Counted from the stretch's first letter, positions 1 to 13,123 are shown. The stretch is DNA of 64,000 nt from Metellina segmentata (GCA_947359465.1 OX375872.1:125624337-125688336); one strand, 5' to 3'. The notes: generated by a model from the sequence alone, not told the origin. Numbers and translations are program-made.

Positions 1-1126
1 AGCAATCTATTACAAATGTAATTTCTTAAAAGTTATTACTGAGTAACTTCAAATGCTTGATATAGGAATTGACAAAATATAAATCAAAGTGCAATACAAA
101 GATATAATAAAACAGGAAGAGAAAAATATTTCAAGAAACAATAAAAGTGAACTACAAACAGTTTCAGACAAAAGAAACTTCTTGAGGTACCAATCTATTA
201 CAAATGTAATTTCTTAAGAGTTATTACTGAGTAACTTCAAATTCTTGATATAGGAATTGACAAGATATAAATCAAAGTGCAATACAAAGATATAATAAAA
301 CAGGAAGAGAAAATATTCCAAGAAACAACAAAAGTGAACTACAAACAGTTTCAGACAAAAGAAACTTCTTGTGGTACCAATTTAGTAGAAGTATAATTTC
401 TTAAAAGTTACACTTAATATTCAATTTTGAAAAGTGTTGAGACATTTTATTGCTCATTAAATGACCTGGAACCAGGAGTTTTACAACCAAGTTCTAGGTA
501 ATGAAAATATGTATACCAGTTCATAGGATAAAAATTTAGATACAAGTGCCTGCATCAGTGTTCGAGGTGGTCATACATCCTATTATTGCTGACAAAACTT
601 CAAATTTTTGATATAGGAATTGACAAGATATAAATCAAAGTGCAATACAAAGATATAATAAAACAGGAAGAGAAAATATTTCAAGAAACAATAAAAGTGA
701 ACTACAAACAGTTTCAGACAAAAGAAACTTCTTGAGGTACCAATCTATTACAAATGTAATTTCTTAAAAGTTCATACTGAGTAACTTCAAATGCTTGATA
801 TAGGAATTGACAAGATATAAATCAAAGTGCAATACAAAGATATAATAAAACAGGAAGAGAAAATATTTCAAGAAACAACAAAAGTGAACTACAAACAGTT
901 TCAGACAAAAGAAACTTCTTGTGGTACCAATTTAGTAGAAGTGTAATTTCTTAAAAGTTACACTTAATATTCAATTTTGAAAAGTGTTAAGACATTTTAT
1001 TGCTCATTAAATGACCTGGAACCAGGAGTTTTACAACTAAGTTCCAGGTAATGAAAATATGTATACCAGTTTATGGGATATAAATTGAGATACAAGTGCC
1101 TGCATCAGTGTTCGAGGTGGTCATGC

Positions 1127-1660
1127 AAGAATTGCCTCCTACCTTTTTTTACACTCTTTAGTGGCATTGCACCCACTGCAGTTCCGCCACTTCAGTCCAT
1201 AAACTTTTTATACTCTTCAATTTCGTTCTTATGATAATTTATTTTCGGCTCATTAATTTGGTAACTCTCAAAGTAACTTTTCTTATTATGCAAAATGTAC
1301 CAATCTCCAACGCTTTGGTCCGATATTAATGATTAGTGGTGCGGTTCTTTCGTTTTCTGAGTTCCTGGTTCGAGCGTTGGGGCAAAGAAGATACTGATAT
1401 TTTTGTTCCAATCACTCCTGTTTTTATACATTTTTTTTAATCACTACTTTCTGATTTTCAGGGTCATCCAAATCGAAATTAACGAATTCTCGTTCAAAAA
1501 TCATAAAACAAAGCTTTTTGTATGCGCTTAGAGAATTCTGTTCAGCGACATTTCTTAGGTAGATAGCTACTTCACCTATTTTGATGTATATGCATTTTCT
1601 TTCGCTGATTTTCCTCTGTTTCGCTTTATCCTCGAGGTCAGATATATGTTGAGCCTGATC
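1127..1660 (-). pseudogene. Array copy 1 of the gene 3' end
   Basis: This matches 11647-12178, the last part of the 395-codon gene and its 3' flank. Homology stops at the GATCAGG/CCTGATC site, after which ordinary 180-bp repeat follows instead of the gene's upstream coding sequence. A minus-strand ORF of 91 codons (1424-1699) begins in the repeat and runs into the gene-like reading frame, but an extra base after the T-run near 1440 ends it early. There is no start region, so it is read as a dead copy. Transcription through the array cannot be excluded. Confidence 0.8.
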
Positions 1661-3217
1661 TTTTTGATAAAAGTGAACTACAAAAACAGTTTCAGACAAA
1701 AGAAACTTCCTGAGGTACCAATCTATTACAAATGTAATTTCTTAAAAGTTATTACTGGGTAACTTCAAATGCTTGATATAGGAATTGACAAGATATAAAT
1801 CAAAGTGCAATACAAAGATATAATATAACAGGAAGAGAAAATATTTCAAGAAACAACAAAAGTGAACTACAAACAGTTTCAGACAAGAGAAACTTCTTGA
1901 GGTACCAATCTATTACAAATGTAATTTCTTAAAAGTTATTACTGAGTAACTTCAAATGCTTCATATAGGAATTGACAATATCAAAGTGCAATATAAAGAT
2001 ATAATAAAACAGGAAGAGAAAATATTTCAAGAAACAACAAAAGTGAACTACAAACAGTTTCAGACAAAAGAAACTTCTTGTGGTACCAATTTAGTAGAAG
2101 TGTAATTTCTTAAAAGTTACACTTAATATTCAATTTTGAAAAGTGTTGAGACATTTTATTGCTCATTAAATGACCTGGAACCAGGAGTTTTACAACTAAG
2201 TTCTAGGTAATGAAAATATGTATACCAGTTCATGGGATAAAAATTTAGATACAAGTGCCTGCATCAGTGTTCGAGGTGGTCATACATCCTATTATTGCTG
2301 ACAAAACTTCAAATTTTTGATATAGGAATTGACAAGATATAAATCAAAGTGCAATACAAAGATATAATAAAACAGGAAGAGAAAATATTTCAAGAAACAA
2401 TAAAAGTGAACTACAAACAGTTTCAGACAAAAGAAACTTCTTGAGGTAGCAATCTATTACAAATGTAATTTCTTAAAAGTTATTACTGAGTAACTTCAAA
2501 TGCTTGATATAGGAATTGACAAAATATAAATCAAAGTGCAATACAAAGATATATTAAAACAGGAAGAGAAAATATTTCAAGAAACAACAAAAGTGAACTA
2601 CAAACAGTTTCAGACAAAAGAAACTTCTTGAGTCATCAATTTATTACCAGTGTAATTTCTTAAAAGTTATTACTGAGTAACTTCAAATGCTTGTTATAGG
2701 AATTGACAAGATATAAATCAAAGTGCAATACAAAGATATAATAAAACAGGAAGAGAAAATATTTCAAGAAACAACAAAAGTGAACTACAAACAGTTTCAG
2801 ACAAAAGAAACTTCTTGAGGTATCAATTTATTACAAGTGTAATTTCTTAAAAGTTAATACTGAGTAACTTCAAATGCTTGATATAGGAATTGACAAGATA
2901 TAAATCAAAGTGCAATACAAAGATATAATAAAACAGGAAGAGAAAATATTTCAAGAAACAACAAAAGTGAACTACAAAAAGTTTCAGACAAAAGAAACTT
3001 CTTGTGGTACCAATTTAGTAGAAGTGTAATTTCTTAAAAGTTACACTTAATATTCAATTTTGAAAAGTGTTAAGACATTTTATTGCTCATTAAATGACCT
3101 GGAACCAGGAGTTTTACAACTAAGTTCCAGGTAATGAAAATATGTATACCAGTTTATGGGATATAAATTGAGATACAAGTGCCTGCATCAGTGTTCGAGG
3201 TGGTCATACATCCTATT

Positions 3218-3750
3218 AAGAATTGCCTCCTACCTTTTTTTACACTATTTAGTGGCATTGCACCCACTGCAGTTCGGCCACTTCAGTTCATAAACGTTTT
3301 ATACTCTTCAATTTCGTTCTTATGATAATTTATTATCGGCTCATTAATTTGGTAACTCACAAAGTAACTTTTCTTATTATGCAAAATGTACCAATCTCCA
3401 ACGCTTTGGTCCGATATTAATGATTAGTGGTGCGGTTCTTTCGTTTTCTGAGTTCCTGGTTCGAGGGGTGGGGCAAAGAAGATTCTGATATTTTTGTTCC
3501 AATCACTCCTGTTTTTATACATTTTTTTTATCACTACTTTCTGATTTTCAGGGTCATCCAAATCGAAATTAACGAATTCTCGTTCAAAAATCATAAAACA
3601 AAGCTTTTTGCTTGCGCTTAGAGAATTCTGTTCAGCGACATTTCTTAGGTAGATAGCTACTTCACCTATTTTGATGTATATGCATTTTCTTTCGCTGATT
3701 TTCCTCTGTTTCGCTTTATCCTCGAGGTCAGATATATGTTGAGCCTGATC
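3218..3750 (-). pseudogene. Array copy 2 of the gene 3' end
   Basis: Second copy of the 530-bp block. It has the T-run length of the parent gene, so the frame stays open further, but it has CTGAGTTCC where the parent has CTGAAGTTCC. That changes the predicted C-terminus to a short tail ending about 14 codons earlier than the parent's. The upstream coding sequence is missing. Confidence 0.8.
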
Positions 3751-4389
3751 TTTTTGATAAAAGTGAACTACAAAAACAGTTTCAGAGAAAAGAAACTTCC
3801 TGAGGTACCAATCTATTACAAATGTAATTTCTTAAAAGTTATTACTGAGTAACTTCAAATGCTTGATATAGGAATTGACAAGATATAAATCAAAGTGCAA
3901 TACAAAGATATAATAAAACAGGAAGAGAAAATATTTCAAGAAACAATAAAAGTGAACAACAAACAGTTTCAGACAAAAGAAACTTCTTGAGGTACCAATC
4001 TATTACAAATGTAATTTCTTAAAATTATTACTGAGTAACTTCAAATTCTTGATATAGGAATTGACAAGATATAAATCAAAGTGCAATACAAAGATATAGT
4101 AAAACAGGAAGAGAAAATATTTCAAGAAACAACAAAAGTGAACTACAAACAGTTTCAGACAAAAGAAACTTCTTGAGGTACCAATCTATTACAAATGTAA
4201 TTTCTTAAAAGTTGCACTTAATGTTCAAATTTGAAAAGTGTTAAGACATTTTATTGCTCATTAAATGACCTGGAACCAGGAGTTTTACAACTAAGTTCCA
4301 GGTAATGAAAATGTGTATACCAGTTCATGGGATAAAAATTTAGATACAAGTGCCTGCATTAGTGTTCAAGGTGGTCATACTATCCTATT

Positions 4390-4928
4390 AAGAATTGCCT
4401 CCTACCTTTTTTTACACTCTTTAGTGGCATTGCACCCACTGCAGTTCCGCCACTTCAGTCCATAAACTTTTTATACTCTTCAATTTCGTTCTTATGATAA
4501 TTTATTTTGGGCTCATTAATTTGGTAACTCTCAAAGTAACTTTTCTTTTTATGCAAAATGTGTATACCAATCTCCAACGCTTTGGTCCGATATTAATGAT
4601 TAGTGGTGCGGTTCTTTCGTTTTCTGAGTTCCTGGTTCGAGCGTTGGGGCAAAGAAGATACTGATATTTTTGTTCCAATCACTCCTGTTTTTATACATTT
4701 TTTTTAAATCACTACTTTCTGATTTTCAGGGTCATCCAAATCGAAATTAACGAATTCTCGTTCAAAAATCATAAAACAAAGCTTTTTGTATGCGCTTAGA
4801 GAATTCTGTTCAGCGACATTTCTTAGGTAGATAGCTACTTCACCTATTTTGATGTATATGCATTTTCTTTCGCTGATTTTCCTCTGTTTCGCTTTATCCT
4901 CGAGGTCAGATATATGTTGAGCCTGATC
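4390..4928 (-). pseudogene. Array copy 3 of the gene 3' end
   Basis: Third copy. It has two extra A residues after the T-run near 4706 and an extra GTAT in the ATGTGTATACC stretch near 4558. Both disturb the frame or the 3' flank relative to the parent. No start region. Confidence 0.8.
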
Positions 4929-6297
4929 TTTTTGATAAAAGTGAACTACAAACAGGTTCAGACAAAAGAAACTTCCTGAGGTACCAATCTATTACAAATG
5001 TAATTTCTTAAAAGTTATTACTGGGTAACTTCAAATGCTTGATATAGGAATTGACAAGATATAAATCAAAGTGCAATACAAAGATATAATAAAACAGGAA
5101 GAGAAAATATTTCAAGAAACAACAAAAGTGAACTACAAACAGTTTCAGACAAGAGAAACTTCTTGAGGTACCAATCTATTACAAATGTAATTTCTTAAAA
5201 GTTATTACTGAGTAACTTCAAATGTTTGATATAGGAATTGACAAGATCAAAGTGCAATACAAAGATATAATAAAACAGGAAGAGAAAATATTTCAAGAAA
5301 CAACAAAAGTGAACTACAAACAGTTTCAGACAAAAGAAACTTCTTGTGGTACCAATTTAGTAGAAGTGTAATTTCTTAAAAGTTACACTTAATATTCAAT
5401 TTTGAAAAGTGTTGAGACATTTTATTGCTCATTAAATGACCTGGAACCAGGAGTTTTACAACTAAGTTCTAGGTAATGAAAATATGTATACCAGTTCATG
5501 GGATAAAAATTTAGATACAAGTGCCTGCATCAGTGTTCGAGGTGGTCATACATCCTATTATTGCTGACAAAACTTCAAATTTTTGATATAGGAATTGACA
5601 AGATATAAATCAAAGTGCAATACAAAGATATAGTAAAACAGGAAGAGAAAATATTTCAAGAAACAACAAAAGTGAACTACAAACAGTTTCAGACAAAAGA
5701 AACTTCTTGAGTCATCAATTTATTACCAGTGTAATTTCTTAAAAGTTATTACTGAGTAACTTCAAATGCTTGATATAGGAATTGACAAGATATAAATCAA
5801 AGTGCAATACAAAGATATAATAAAACAGGAAGAGAAAATATTGCAAGAAACAACAAAAGTGAACTACAAACAGTTTCAGACAAAAGAAACTTCTTGAGGT
5901 ATCAATTTATTACAAGTGTAATTTCTTAAAAGTTAATACTGAGTAACTTCAAATGCTTGATATAGGAATTGACAAGATATAAATCAAAGTGCAATACAAA
6001 GATATAATAAAACAGGAAGAGAAAATATTTCAAGAAACAACAAAAGTGAACTACAAAAAGTTTCAGACAAAAGAAACTTCTTGTGGTACCAATTTAGTAG
6101 AAGTGTAATTTCTTAAAAGTTACACTTAATATTCAATTTTGAAAAGTGTTAAGACATTTTATTGCTCATTAAATGACCTGGAACCAGGAGTTTTACAACT
6201 AAGTTCCAGGTAATGAAAATATGTATACCAGTTTATGGGATATAAATTGAGATACAAGTGCCTGCATCAGTGTTCGAGGTGGTCATACATCCTATTA

Positions 6298-6827
6298 AGA
6301 ATTGCCTCCTACCTTTTTTTACTTTATTTAGTGGCATTGCACCCACTGCAGTTCGGCCACTTCAGTCCATAAACGTTTTATACTCTTCAATTTCGTTCTT
6401 ATGATAATTTATTATCGGCTCATTAATTTGGTAACTCAAAGTAACTTTTCTTATTATGCAAAATGTACCAATCTCCAACGCTTTGGTCCGATATTAATGA
6501 TTAGTGGTGCGGTTCTTTCGTTTTCTGAGTTCCTGGTTCGAGGGGTGGGGCAAAGAAGATTCTGATATTTTTGTTGCAATCACTCCTGTTTTTATACATT
6601 TTTTTTATCACTACTTTCTGATTTTCAGGGTCATCCAAATCGAAATTAACGAATTCTCGTTCAAAAATCATAAAACAAAGCTTTTTGCTTGCGCTTAGAG
6701 AATTCTGTTCAGCGACATTTCTTAGGTAGATAGCTACTTCACCTATTTTGATGTATATGCATTTTCTTTCGCTGATTTTCCTCTGTTTCGCTTTATCCTC
6801 GAGGTCAGATATATGTTGAGCCTGATC
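6298..6827 (-). pseudogene. Array copy 4 of the gene 3' end
   Basis: Fourth copy, very close to copy 2 (shared GAGGGGTGGGG and TTATTATCGG variants). This suggests that the two were duplicated together as part of a longer ~3.1-kb segment. No start region. Confidence 0.8.
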
Positions 6828-7647
6828 TTTTTGATAAAAGTGAACTACAAACAGTTTCAGACAAAAGAAACTTCCTGAGGTGCCAATCTATTACAAATGT
6901 AATTTCTTAAAAGTTATTACTGAGTAACTTCAAATGCTTGATATAGGAATTGACAAGATATAAATCAAAGTGCAATACAAAGATATAATAAAACAGGAAG
7001 AGAAAATATTTCAAGAAACAATAAAAGTGAACAACAAACAGTTTCAGACAAAAGAAACTTCTTGAGGTACCAATCTATTACAAATGTAATTTCTTAAAAG
7101 TTATTACTGAGTAACTTCAAATTCTTGATATAGGAATTGACAAGATATAAATCAAAGTGCAATACAAAGATATAGTAAAACAGGAAGAGAAAATATTTCA
7201 AGAAACAACAAAAGTGAACTACAAACAGTTTCAGACAAAAGAAACTTCTTGAGGTACCAATCTATTACAAATGTAATTTCTTAAAAGTTATTACTGAGTA
7301 ACTTCAAATGCTTGATATAGGAATTGACAAGATCAAAGTGCAATACAAAGATATAATAAAACAGGAAGAGAAAATATTTCAAGAAACAACAAAAGTGAAC
7401 TACAAACAGTTTCAGACAAAAGAAACTTCTTGAGGTACCAATTTAGTAGAAGTGTAATTTCTTAAAAGGTGTACTTAATATTCAAATTTGAAAAGTGTTA
7501 AGACATTTTATTGCTCATTAAATGACCTGGAACCAGGAGTTTTACAACTAAGTTCCAGGTAATGAAAATGTGTATACCAGTTCATGGGATAAAAATTTAG
7601 ATACAAGTGCCTGCATTAGTGTTCGAGGTGGTCATACTATCCTATTA

Positions 7648-8179
7648 AGAATTGCCTCCTACCTTTTTTTACACTCTTTAGTGGCATTGCACCCACTGCA
7701 GTTCCGCCACTTCAGTCCATAAACTTTTTATACTCTTCAATTTCGTTCTTATGATAATTTATTTTCGGCTCATTAATTTGGTAACTCTCAAAGTAACTTT
7801 TCTTTTTATGCAAAATGTACCAATCTCCAACGCTTTGGTCCGATATTAATGATTATTAGTGCGGTTCTTTCGTTTTCTGAGTTCCTGGTTCGAGCGGTGG
7901 GGCAAAGAAGATTCTGATATTTTTGCTCCAATCACTCCTGTTTTTATACAATATTTTTATCACTACTTTCTTATTTTCAGGGTCATCCAAATCGAAATTA
8001 ACGAATTCTCGTTCAAAAATCATAAAACAAAGCTTTTTGCTTGCGCTTAGAGAATTCTGTTCAGCGACATTTCTTTGGTAGATAGCTACGTCACCTATTT
8101 TGATGTATATGCATTTTCTTTCGCTGATTTTCCTCTGTTTCGCTTTATCCTCGAGGTCAGATATATGTTGAGCCTGATC
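7648..8179 (-). pseudogene. Array copy 5 of the gene 3' end
   Basis: Fifth copy, with small private substitutions (ATTATTAGTGCGG near 7853, ACAATATTTTT near 7948, GCTACGTCACC near 8085). The spacing to copies 4 and 6 is 1350 bp both times, a regular stretch of the array. Confidence 0.8.
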
Positions 8180-8998
8180 TTTTTGATAAAAGTGAACTAC
8201 AAACAGTTTCAGAGAAAAGAAACTTCCTGAGGTACCAATCTATTACAAATGTAATTTCTTAAAAGTTATTACTGAGTAACTTCAAATGCTTGATATAGGA
8301 ATTGACAAGATATAAATCAAAGTGCAATACAAAGATATAATAAAACAGGAAGAGAAAATATTTCAAGAAACAATAAAAGTGAACAACAAACAGTTTCAGA
8401 CAAAAGAAACTTCTTGAGGTACCAATCTATTACAAATGTAATTTCTTAAAAGTTATTACTGAGTAACTTCAAATTCTTGATATAGGAATTGACAAGATAT
8501 AAATCAAAGTGCAATACAAAGATATAATAAAACAGGAAGAGAAAATATTTCAAGAAACAACAAAAGTGAACTACAAACAGTTTCAGACAAAAGAAACTTC
8601 TTGAGGTACCAATCTATTACAAATGTAATTTCTTAAAAGTTATTACTGAGTAACTTCAAATGCTTGATATAGGAATTGACAAGATCAAAGTGCAATACAA
8701 AGATATAATAAAACAGGAAGAGAAAATATTTCAAGAAACAACAAAAGTGAACTACAAACAGTTTCAGACAAATGAAACTTCTTGAGGTACCAATTTAGTA
8801 GAAGTGTAATTTCTTAAAAGTTGCACTTAATATTCAAATTTGAAAAGTGTTAAGACATTTTATTGCTCATTAAATGACCTGGAACCAGGAGTTTTACAAC
8901 TAAGTTCCAGGTAATGAAAATATGTATACCAGTTCATGGGATAAAAATTTAGATACAAGTGCCTGCATTAGTGTTCGAGGTGGTCATACTATCCTATT

Positions 8999-9531
8999 AA
9001 GAATTGCCTCCTACCTTTTTTTACACTCTTTAGTGGCATTGCACCCACTGCAGTTCCGCCACTTCAGTCCATAAACTTTTTATACTCTTCAATTTCGTTC
9101 TTATGATAATTTATTTTCGGCTCATTAATTTGGTAACTCTCAAAGTAACTTTTCTTATTATGCAAAATGTACCAATCTCCAACGCTTTGTTCCGATATTA
9201 ATGATTAGTGGTGCGGTTCTTTCGTTTTCTGAGTTCCTGGTTCGAGCGGTGGGGCAAAGAAGATTCTGATATTTTTGTTCCAATCACTCCTGTTTTTATA
9301 CATTTTTTTTATGACTACTTTCTGATTTTCAGGGTCATCCAAATCGAAATTAACGAATTCTCGTTCAAAAATCATAAAACAAAGCTTTTTGCTTGCGCTT
9401 AGAGAATTCTGTTCAGCGACATTTCTTAGGTAGATAGCTACTTCACCTATTTTGATGTATATGCATTTTCTTTCGCTGATTTTCCTCTGTTTCGCTTTAT
9501 CCTCGAGGTCAGATATATGTTGAGCCTGATC
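8999..9531 (-). pseudogene. Array copy 6 of the gene 3' end
   Basis: Sixth copy, intact in T-run length but with the same CTGAGTTCC difference from the parent gene as the other array copies. No start region; the GATCAGG boundary is followed by repeat. Confidence 0.8.
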
Positions 9532-11804
9532 TTTTTGATAAAAGTGAACTACAAACAGTTTCAGACAAAAGAAACTTCCTGAGGTACCAATCTATTACAA
9601 ATGTAATTTCTTAAAAGTTATTACTGAGTAACTTCAAATGCTTGATATAGGAATTGACAAGATATAAATCAAAGTGCAATACAAAGATATAATAAAACAG
9701 GAAGAGAAAATATTTCAAGAAACAACAAAAGTGAATTACAAACAGTTTCAGACAAAAGAAACTTCTTGAGGTATCAATTTATTAGAAGTGTAATTTCTTA
9801 AAAGTTATTACTGAGTAACTTCAAATGCTTGATATAGGAATTGACAAGATATAAATCAAAGTGCAATACAAAGATATAATAAAACAGGAAGAGAAAATAT
9901 TTCAAAAAACAACAAAAGTGAACTACAATCAGTTTCAGACAAAAGAAACTTCTTGTGGTACCAATTTAGTAGAAGTGTAATTTCTTAAAAGTTACACTTA
10001 ATATTCAATTTTGAAAAGTGTTGAGACATTTTATTGTTCATTAAATGACCTGGAACCAGGAGTTTTACAACTACGTTCCAGGTAATAAAAATATGTATAC
10101 CAGTTCATGGGATAAAAATTTAGATACTAGTGCCTGCATTAGTGTTCGAGGTGGTCATACATCCCATTATTGCTGAGTAACTTCAAATTTTTGATATAGG
10201 TATTGACAAGATATAAATCAAAGTGCAATACAAATATATATTAAAACAGGAAGAGAAAAATATTTCAAGAAACAATAAAAGTGAACTACAAATAGTTTCA
10301 GACCAAAGAATTTTCTTGAGGTATCAATTATTACAAGTGTAATTTCTTAAAAGTTATTACTGAGTAATTTCAAATGCTTGATATAGGAATTGACAAGATA
10401 TAAATCAAAGTGCAATACAAAGATGTAATTAAACAGGAAGAGAAAAATATAGAAGAAACAATAAAAGTGAACTACAAACAGTTTCAGACAAAAGAAACTT
10501 CTTGAGGTACCAATCTATTAAAAGTGTAATTTCTTAAAAATTATTACTGAGTAACTTCAAATTTTTGATATAGGAATTGACAAGATATAAATCAAAGTGC
10601 AAAACAAATATATAATAAAACAGGAAGAGAAAAATATATAAGAAACAATAAAAGTGAACTAAAAACAGTTTCAGACAAAAGAAACTTCTTGAGGTACCAA
10701 TCTATTGAAAGTGTAATTTCTTAAAAGTTATTACTGTGTATTTTCAAATTTTTGTTATAAATCAAAATGCAATACAAAGTTATAATAAAACAGGAAGAGA
10801 AAAATATTTCAAGAAACAAGAAAAGTGAACTACAAACAGTTTAAGATCAAAGAAACTTCTTGAAGTATCAATTTATTACAAGTGTAATTTCTTAAAAGTT
10901 ATTACTGAGTAATTTCAAATGCTTGATATAGGAATTGACAAGATATAAATCAAAGTGCAATACAAAGATATAATAAAACAGGAAGAGAAAATATTTTAAG
11001 AAACATCAAAAGTGAACTACAAACAGTTTCAGACAAAAGAAACTTCTTTAGTTATCAATTTATTACAAGTGTAATTTCTTAAAAGTTATTACTGAGTAAC
11101 TTCAAATTCTTGATATAGGAATTGACAAGATATAAATCAAAGTGCAATACAAAGATATAATAAAACAGGAAGAGAAAATATTTCAAGAAACAATAAAAGT
11201 GAACTACAAACAGTTTCAGAGAAATTATACTTCTTGAGGTATCAATTTATTACAAGTTTAATTTCTTAAAAGTTATTACTGAGTTCCTGAGTAATTTCAA
11301 ATGCTTGATATAGGAATTGACAAGATATAAATCAAAGTGCAATACAAAGATATAATAAAACAGGAAGAGAAAAAGATTTCAAGAAGCAATAAAAGTGAAC
11401 TACAAACAGTTTCAGACAAAAGAAACTTCTTGAGGTACCAATTTAGTAGAAGTGTAATTTCTTAAAAGTTACACTTAATATTCAATTTTGAAAAGTGCTA
11501 AGACATTTTATTGCTCATTAAATGACCTGGAACCAGGAGTTTTACAACTAAGTTCCAGGTAATGAAAATATGTATACCAGTTCATGGGATAAAAATTTAG
11601 ATACAAGTGCCTGCATCATTGTTCGAGGTGGTCATACATCCTATTAAGAATTGCCTCCTACCTTTTTTTACACTCTTTAGTGGCATTGCACCCACTGCAG
11701 TTCCGCCACTTCAGTCCATAAACTTTTTATACTCTTCAATTACGTTCTTATGATAATTTATTTTCGGCTCATTAATTTGGTAACTCTCAAAGTAACTTTT
11801 CTTA

Positions 11805-12992
11805 TTATGCAAAATGTACCAATCTCCATCGCTTTGGTCCGATATTAATGATTAGTGGTGCGGTTCTTTCGTTTTCTGAAGTTCCTGGTTCGAGCGGTGG
11901 GGCAAAGAAGATTCTGATATTTTTGTTCCAATCACTCCTGTTTTTATACATTTTTTTTATCACTACTTTCTGATTTTCAGGGTCATCCAAATCGAAATTA
12001 ACGAATTCTCGTTCAAAAATCATAAAACAAAGCTTTTTGCATGCGCTTAGAGAATTCTGTTCAGCGACATTTCTTAGGTAGATAGCTACTTCACCTATTT
12101 TGATGTATATGCATTTTCCTTCGCTGATTTTCCTCTGTTTCGCTTCATCCTCGAGGTCAGATATATGTTGATCCTGATCATTTTTCTCTTCACTAATCTC
12201 ACGCATATTTTCTATCACAAATTCAACTTCCTGCATAGCTTCCTCAGTGTACTGAAATGTAGTGTTAGTAGGACATGATGCAATTTTAATAGGATGTAAC
12301 GGAGTCACCAGTCTTATCAAAATGTTTTCAACGAACTTGGTATGCTCTGGTCCCTTGACATAGTTGTTTTCGAGATTGTCAGTGATCTCTAACCCTAAAT
12401 CTTTAGGGCCCTCGTCATTCTCAATGACCCAGCCATTGGCATTTTCAAGGAGGTCATTCTCAATGACGCCGATGTTTTCATCATTAGCATGTTCAACGGC
12501 GTCGTCATCCGCAATTGTTTCGACGTCATCGAAGATCCCGACCTTTGCACTAGTCGAGATCTCCAATACGTCAGTGTAGTCCACCTCTTCAGTTCTGAAG
12601 AGCACTGCAGACGGTGGTGTTTCATCGATGACTTCATCGCCATCGTCCATGACATCAACCTCTGCATTCTCAATGCTTTTGTCCATTGAAATTTCAGTGA
12701 TGCAGACGCTGCAACGTTTGTTATCTTCAGTGAGCTCGACATCGGTATCCATGCCATCTTCCGAGGTCATGTCATCGGTATCCACGCCATCTTCAGATAT
12801 CACGACGTTGGTATCCTCGCTATCTGCAGTGAGCTCAACGTCGGCATCCTCGCCATCTTCAACGAGTTGCACCTCGACATTTGCACTGACCATCTCATCA
12901 TCAAATATCCCAATGAAGGGATGACTATTGATTTCCAACAATTGCATCTGGTATCTCACCTCTTCCGCTGAATACTCGAGAAATTCGCTCAT
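11805..12992 (-). CDS. Hypothetical acidic protein, 395 aa
   Basis: I do not recognise this gene. The ORF starts at ATG 12992 (minus strand) and runs 395 codons without interruption. Residues about 35-105 are an acidic stretch of short imperfect repeats of the type EDGxDTDV, probably unstructured. More D/E-rich sequence follows to about residue 200. Residues about 245-285 are charged and helix-prone (possible coiled coil). Residues about 290-365 form the best-folded-looking part, with alternating hydrophobics around YLRNVAEQNSLSACKKLCF. This is vaguely like a DNA-binding BEN-type module, but that is only a guess. There is no signal peptide or membrane segment. The 3' third is the source (or a relative) of six copies in the neighbouring array. 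One extra A near 11879, absent from all six copies, places the last ~30 codons in a frame the copies do not share. It could be a real gene, or a gene already damaged at its end. The acidic repeats in frame over 1.2 kb argue that it is or was coding. Confidence 0.6.
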   Translation of the reverse strand: MSEFLEYSAEEVRYQMQLLEINSHPFIGIFDDEMVSANVEVQLVEDGEDADVELTADSEDTNVVISEDGVDTDDMTSEDGMDTDVELTEDNKRCSVCITEISMDKSIENAEVDVMDDGDEVIDETPPSAVLFRTEEVDYTDVLEISTSAKVGIFDDVETIADDDAVEHANDENIGVIENDLLENANGWVIENDEGPKDLGLEITDNLENNYVKGPEHTKFVENILIRLVTPLHPIKIASCPTNTTFQYTEEAMQEVEFVIENMREISEEKNDQDQHISDLEDEAKQRKISEGKCIYIKIGEVAIYLRNVAEQNSLSACKKLCFMIFEREFVNFDLDDPENQKVVIKKMYKNRSDWNKNIRIFFAPPLEPGTSENERTAPLIINIGPKRWRLVHFA

Positions 12993-13115
12993 TCAAAGAA
13001 TTGCTGAATCCTTCAGCTGGAAAAGAAAATGAGACACACTTAAGAACGGATAGATGAAATAGCGAAAATAATCTGAGATTTAGTTCACACAGTAAGTCAA
13101 AGAAAGGGAGATGGA

Positions 13116-13123
13116 CTTTTATC
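13116..13123 (-). promoter_or_regulatory. Possible TATA-like box for the acidic-protein gene
   Basis: Reading on the minus strand, GATAAAAG lies about 125 bp upstream of the ATG at 12992, just downstream of an alternating TATATATGC stretch (13132-13141). The position suits a short 5' UTR. No other promoter evidence; AT-rich DNA gives such matches by chance. Confidence 0.25.

Larger units (their letters stand above)
1..11646. repeat. Higher-order tandem array of ~180-bp units with embedded gene-derived blocks
   Basis: The stretch is built from three parts used again and again. The first is a ~180-bp unit running from the GGTACCAATCTATTACAAATG motif to the CAGACAAAAGAAACTTCTTG motif. The second is a ~210-bp unit containing AATGACCTGGAACCAGGAG and ending in GGTGGTCATA. 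The third is a ~530-bp block copied from the 3' end of the gene at 11805-12992. The 530-bp blocks start near 1127, 3218, 4390, 6298, 7648, 8999 and 11647, so their spacing varies (1.2 to 2.6 kb) with the number of 180-bp units between them. Units are nearly identical, with small indels (for example shortened GACAAGATCAAAGTG versions near 5244, 7330 and 8684). Units near 10150-11300 are more divergent. No coding potential independent of the gene-derived blocks was seen. Confidence 0.93.

Noticed and set aside
3427..9402. Four similar plus-strand ORFs of 63-64 codons (3427, 6504, 7859, 9208)
   Set aside because: They lie antisense to the gene-derived block and recur only because the block recurs. 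The parent reading frame is on the minus strand.
1..11646. CRISPR-like array
   Set aside because: Units are long, spacers are not unique, and the surrounding content is eukaryotic transposons.
12364..12924. Overlapping ORFs on both strands across the acidic-protein gene
   Set aside because: Shadows of the repetitive GAC/GAT-rich coding sequence of the 395-codon ORF.
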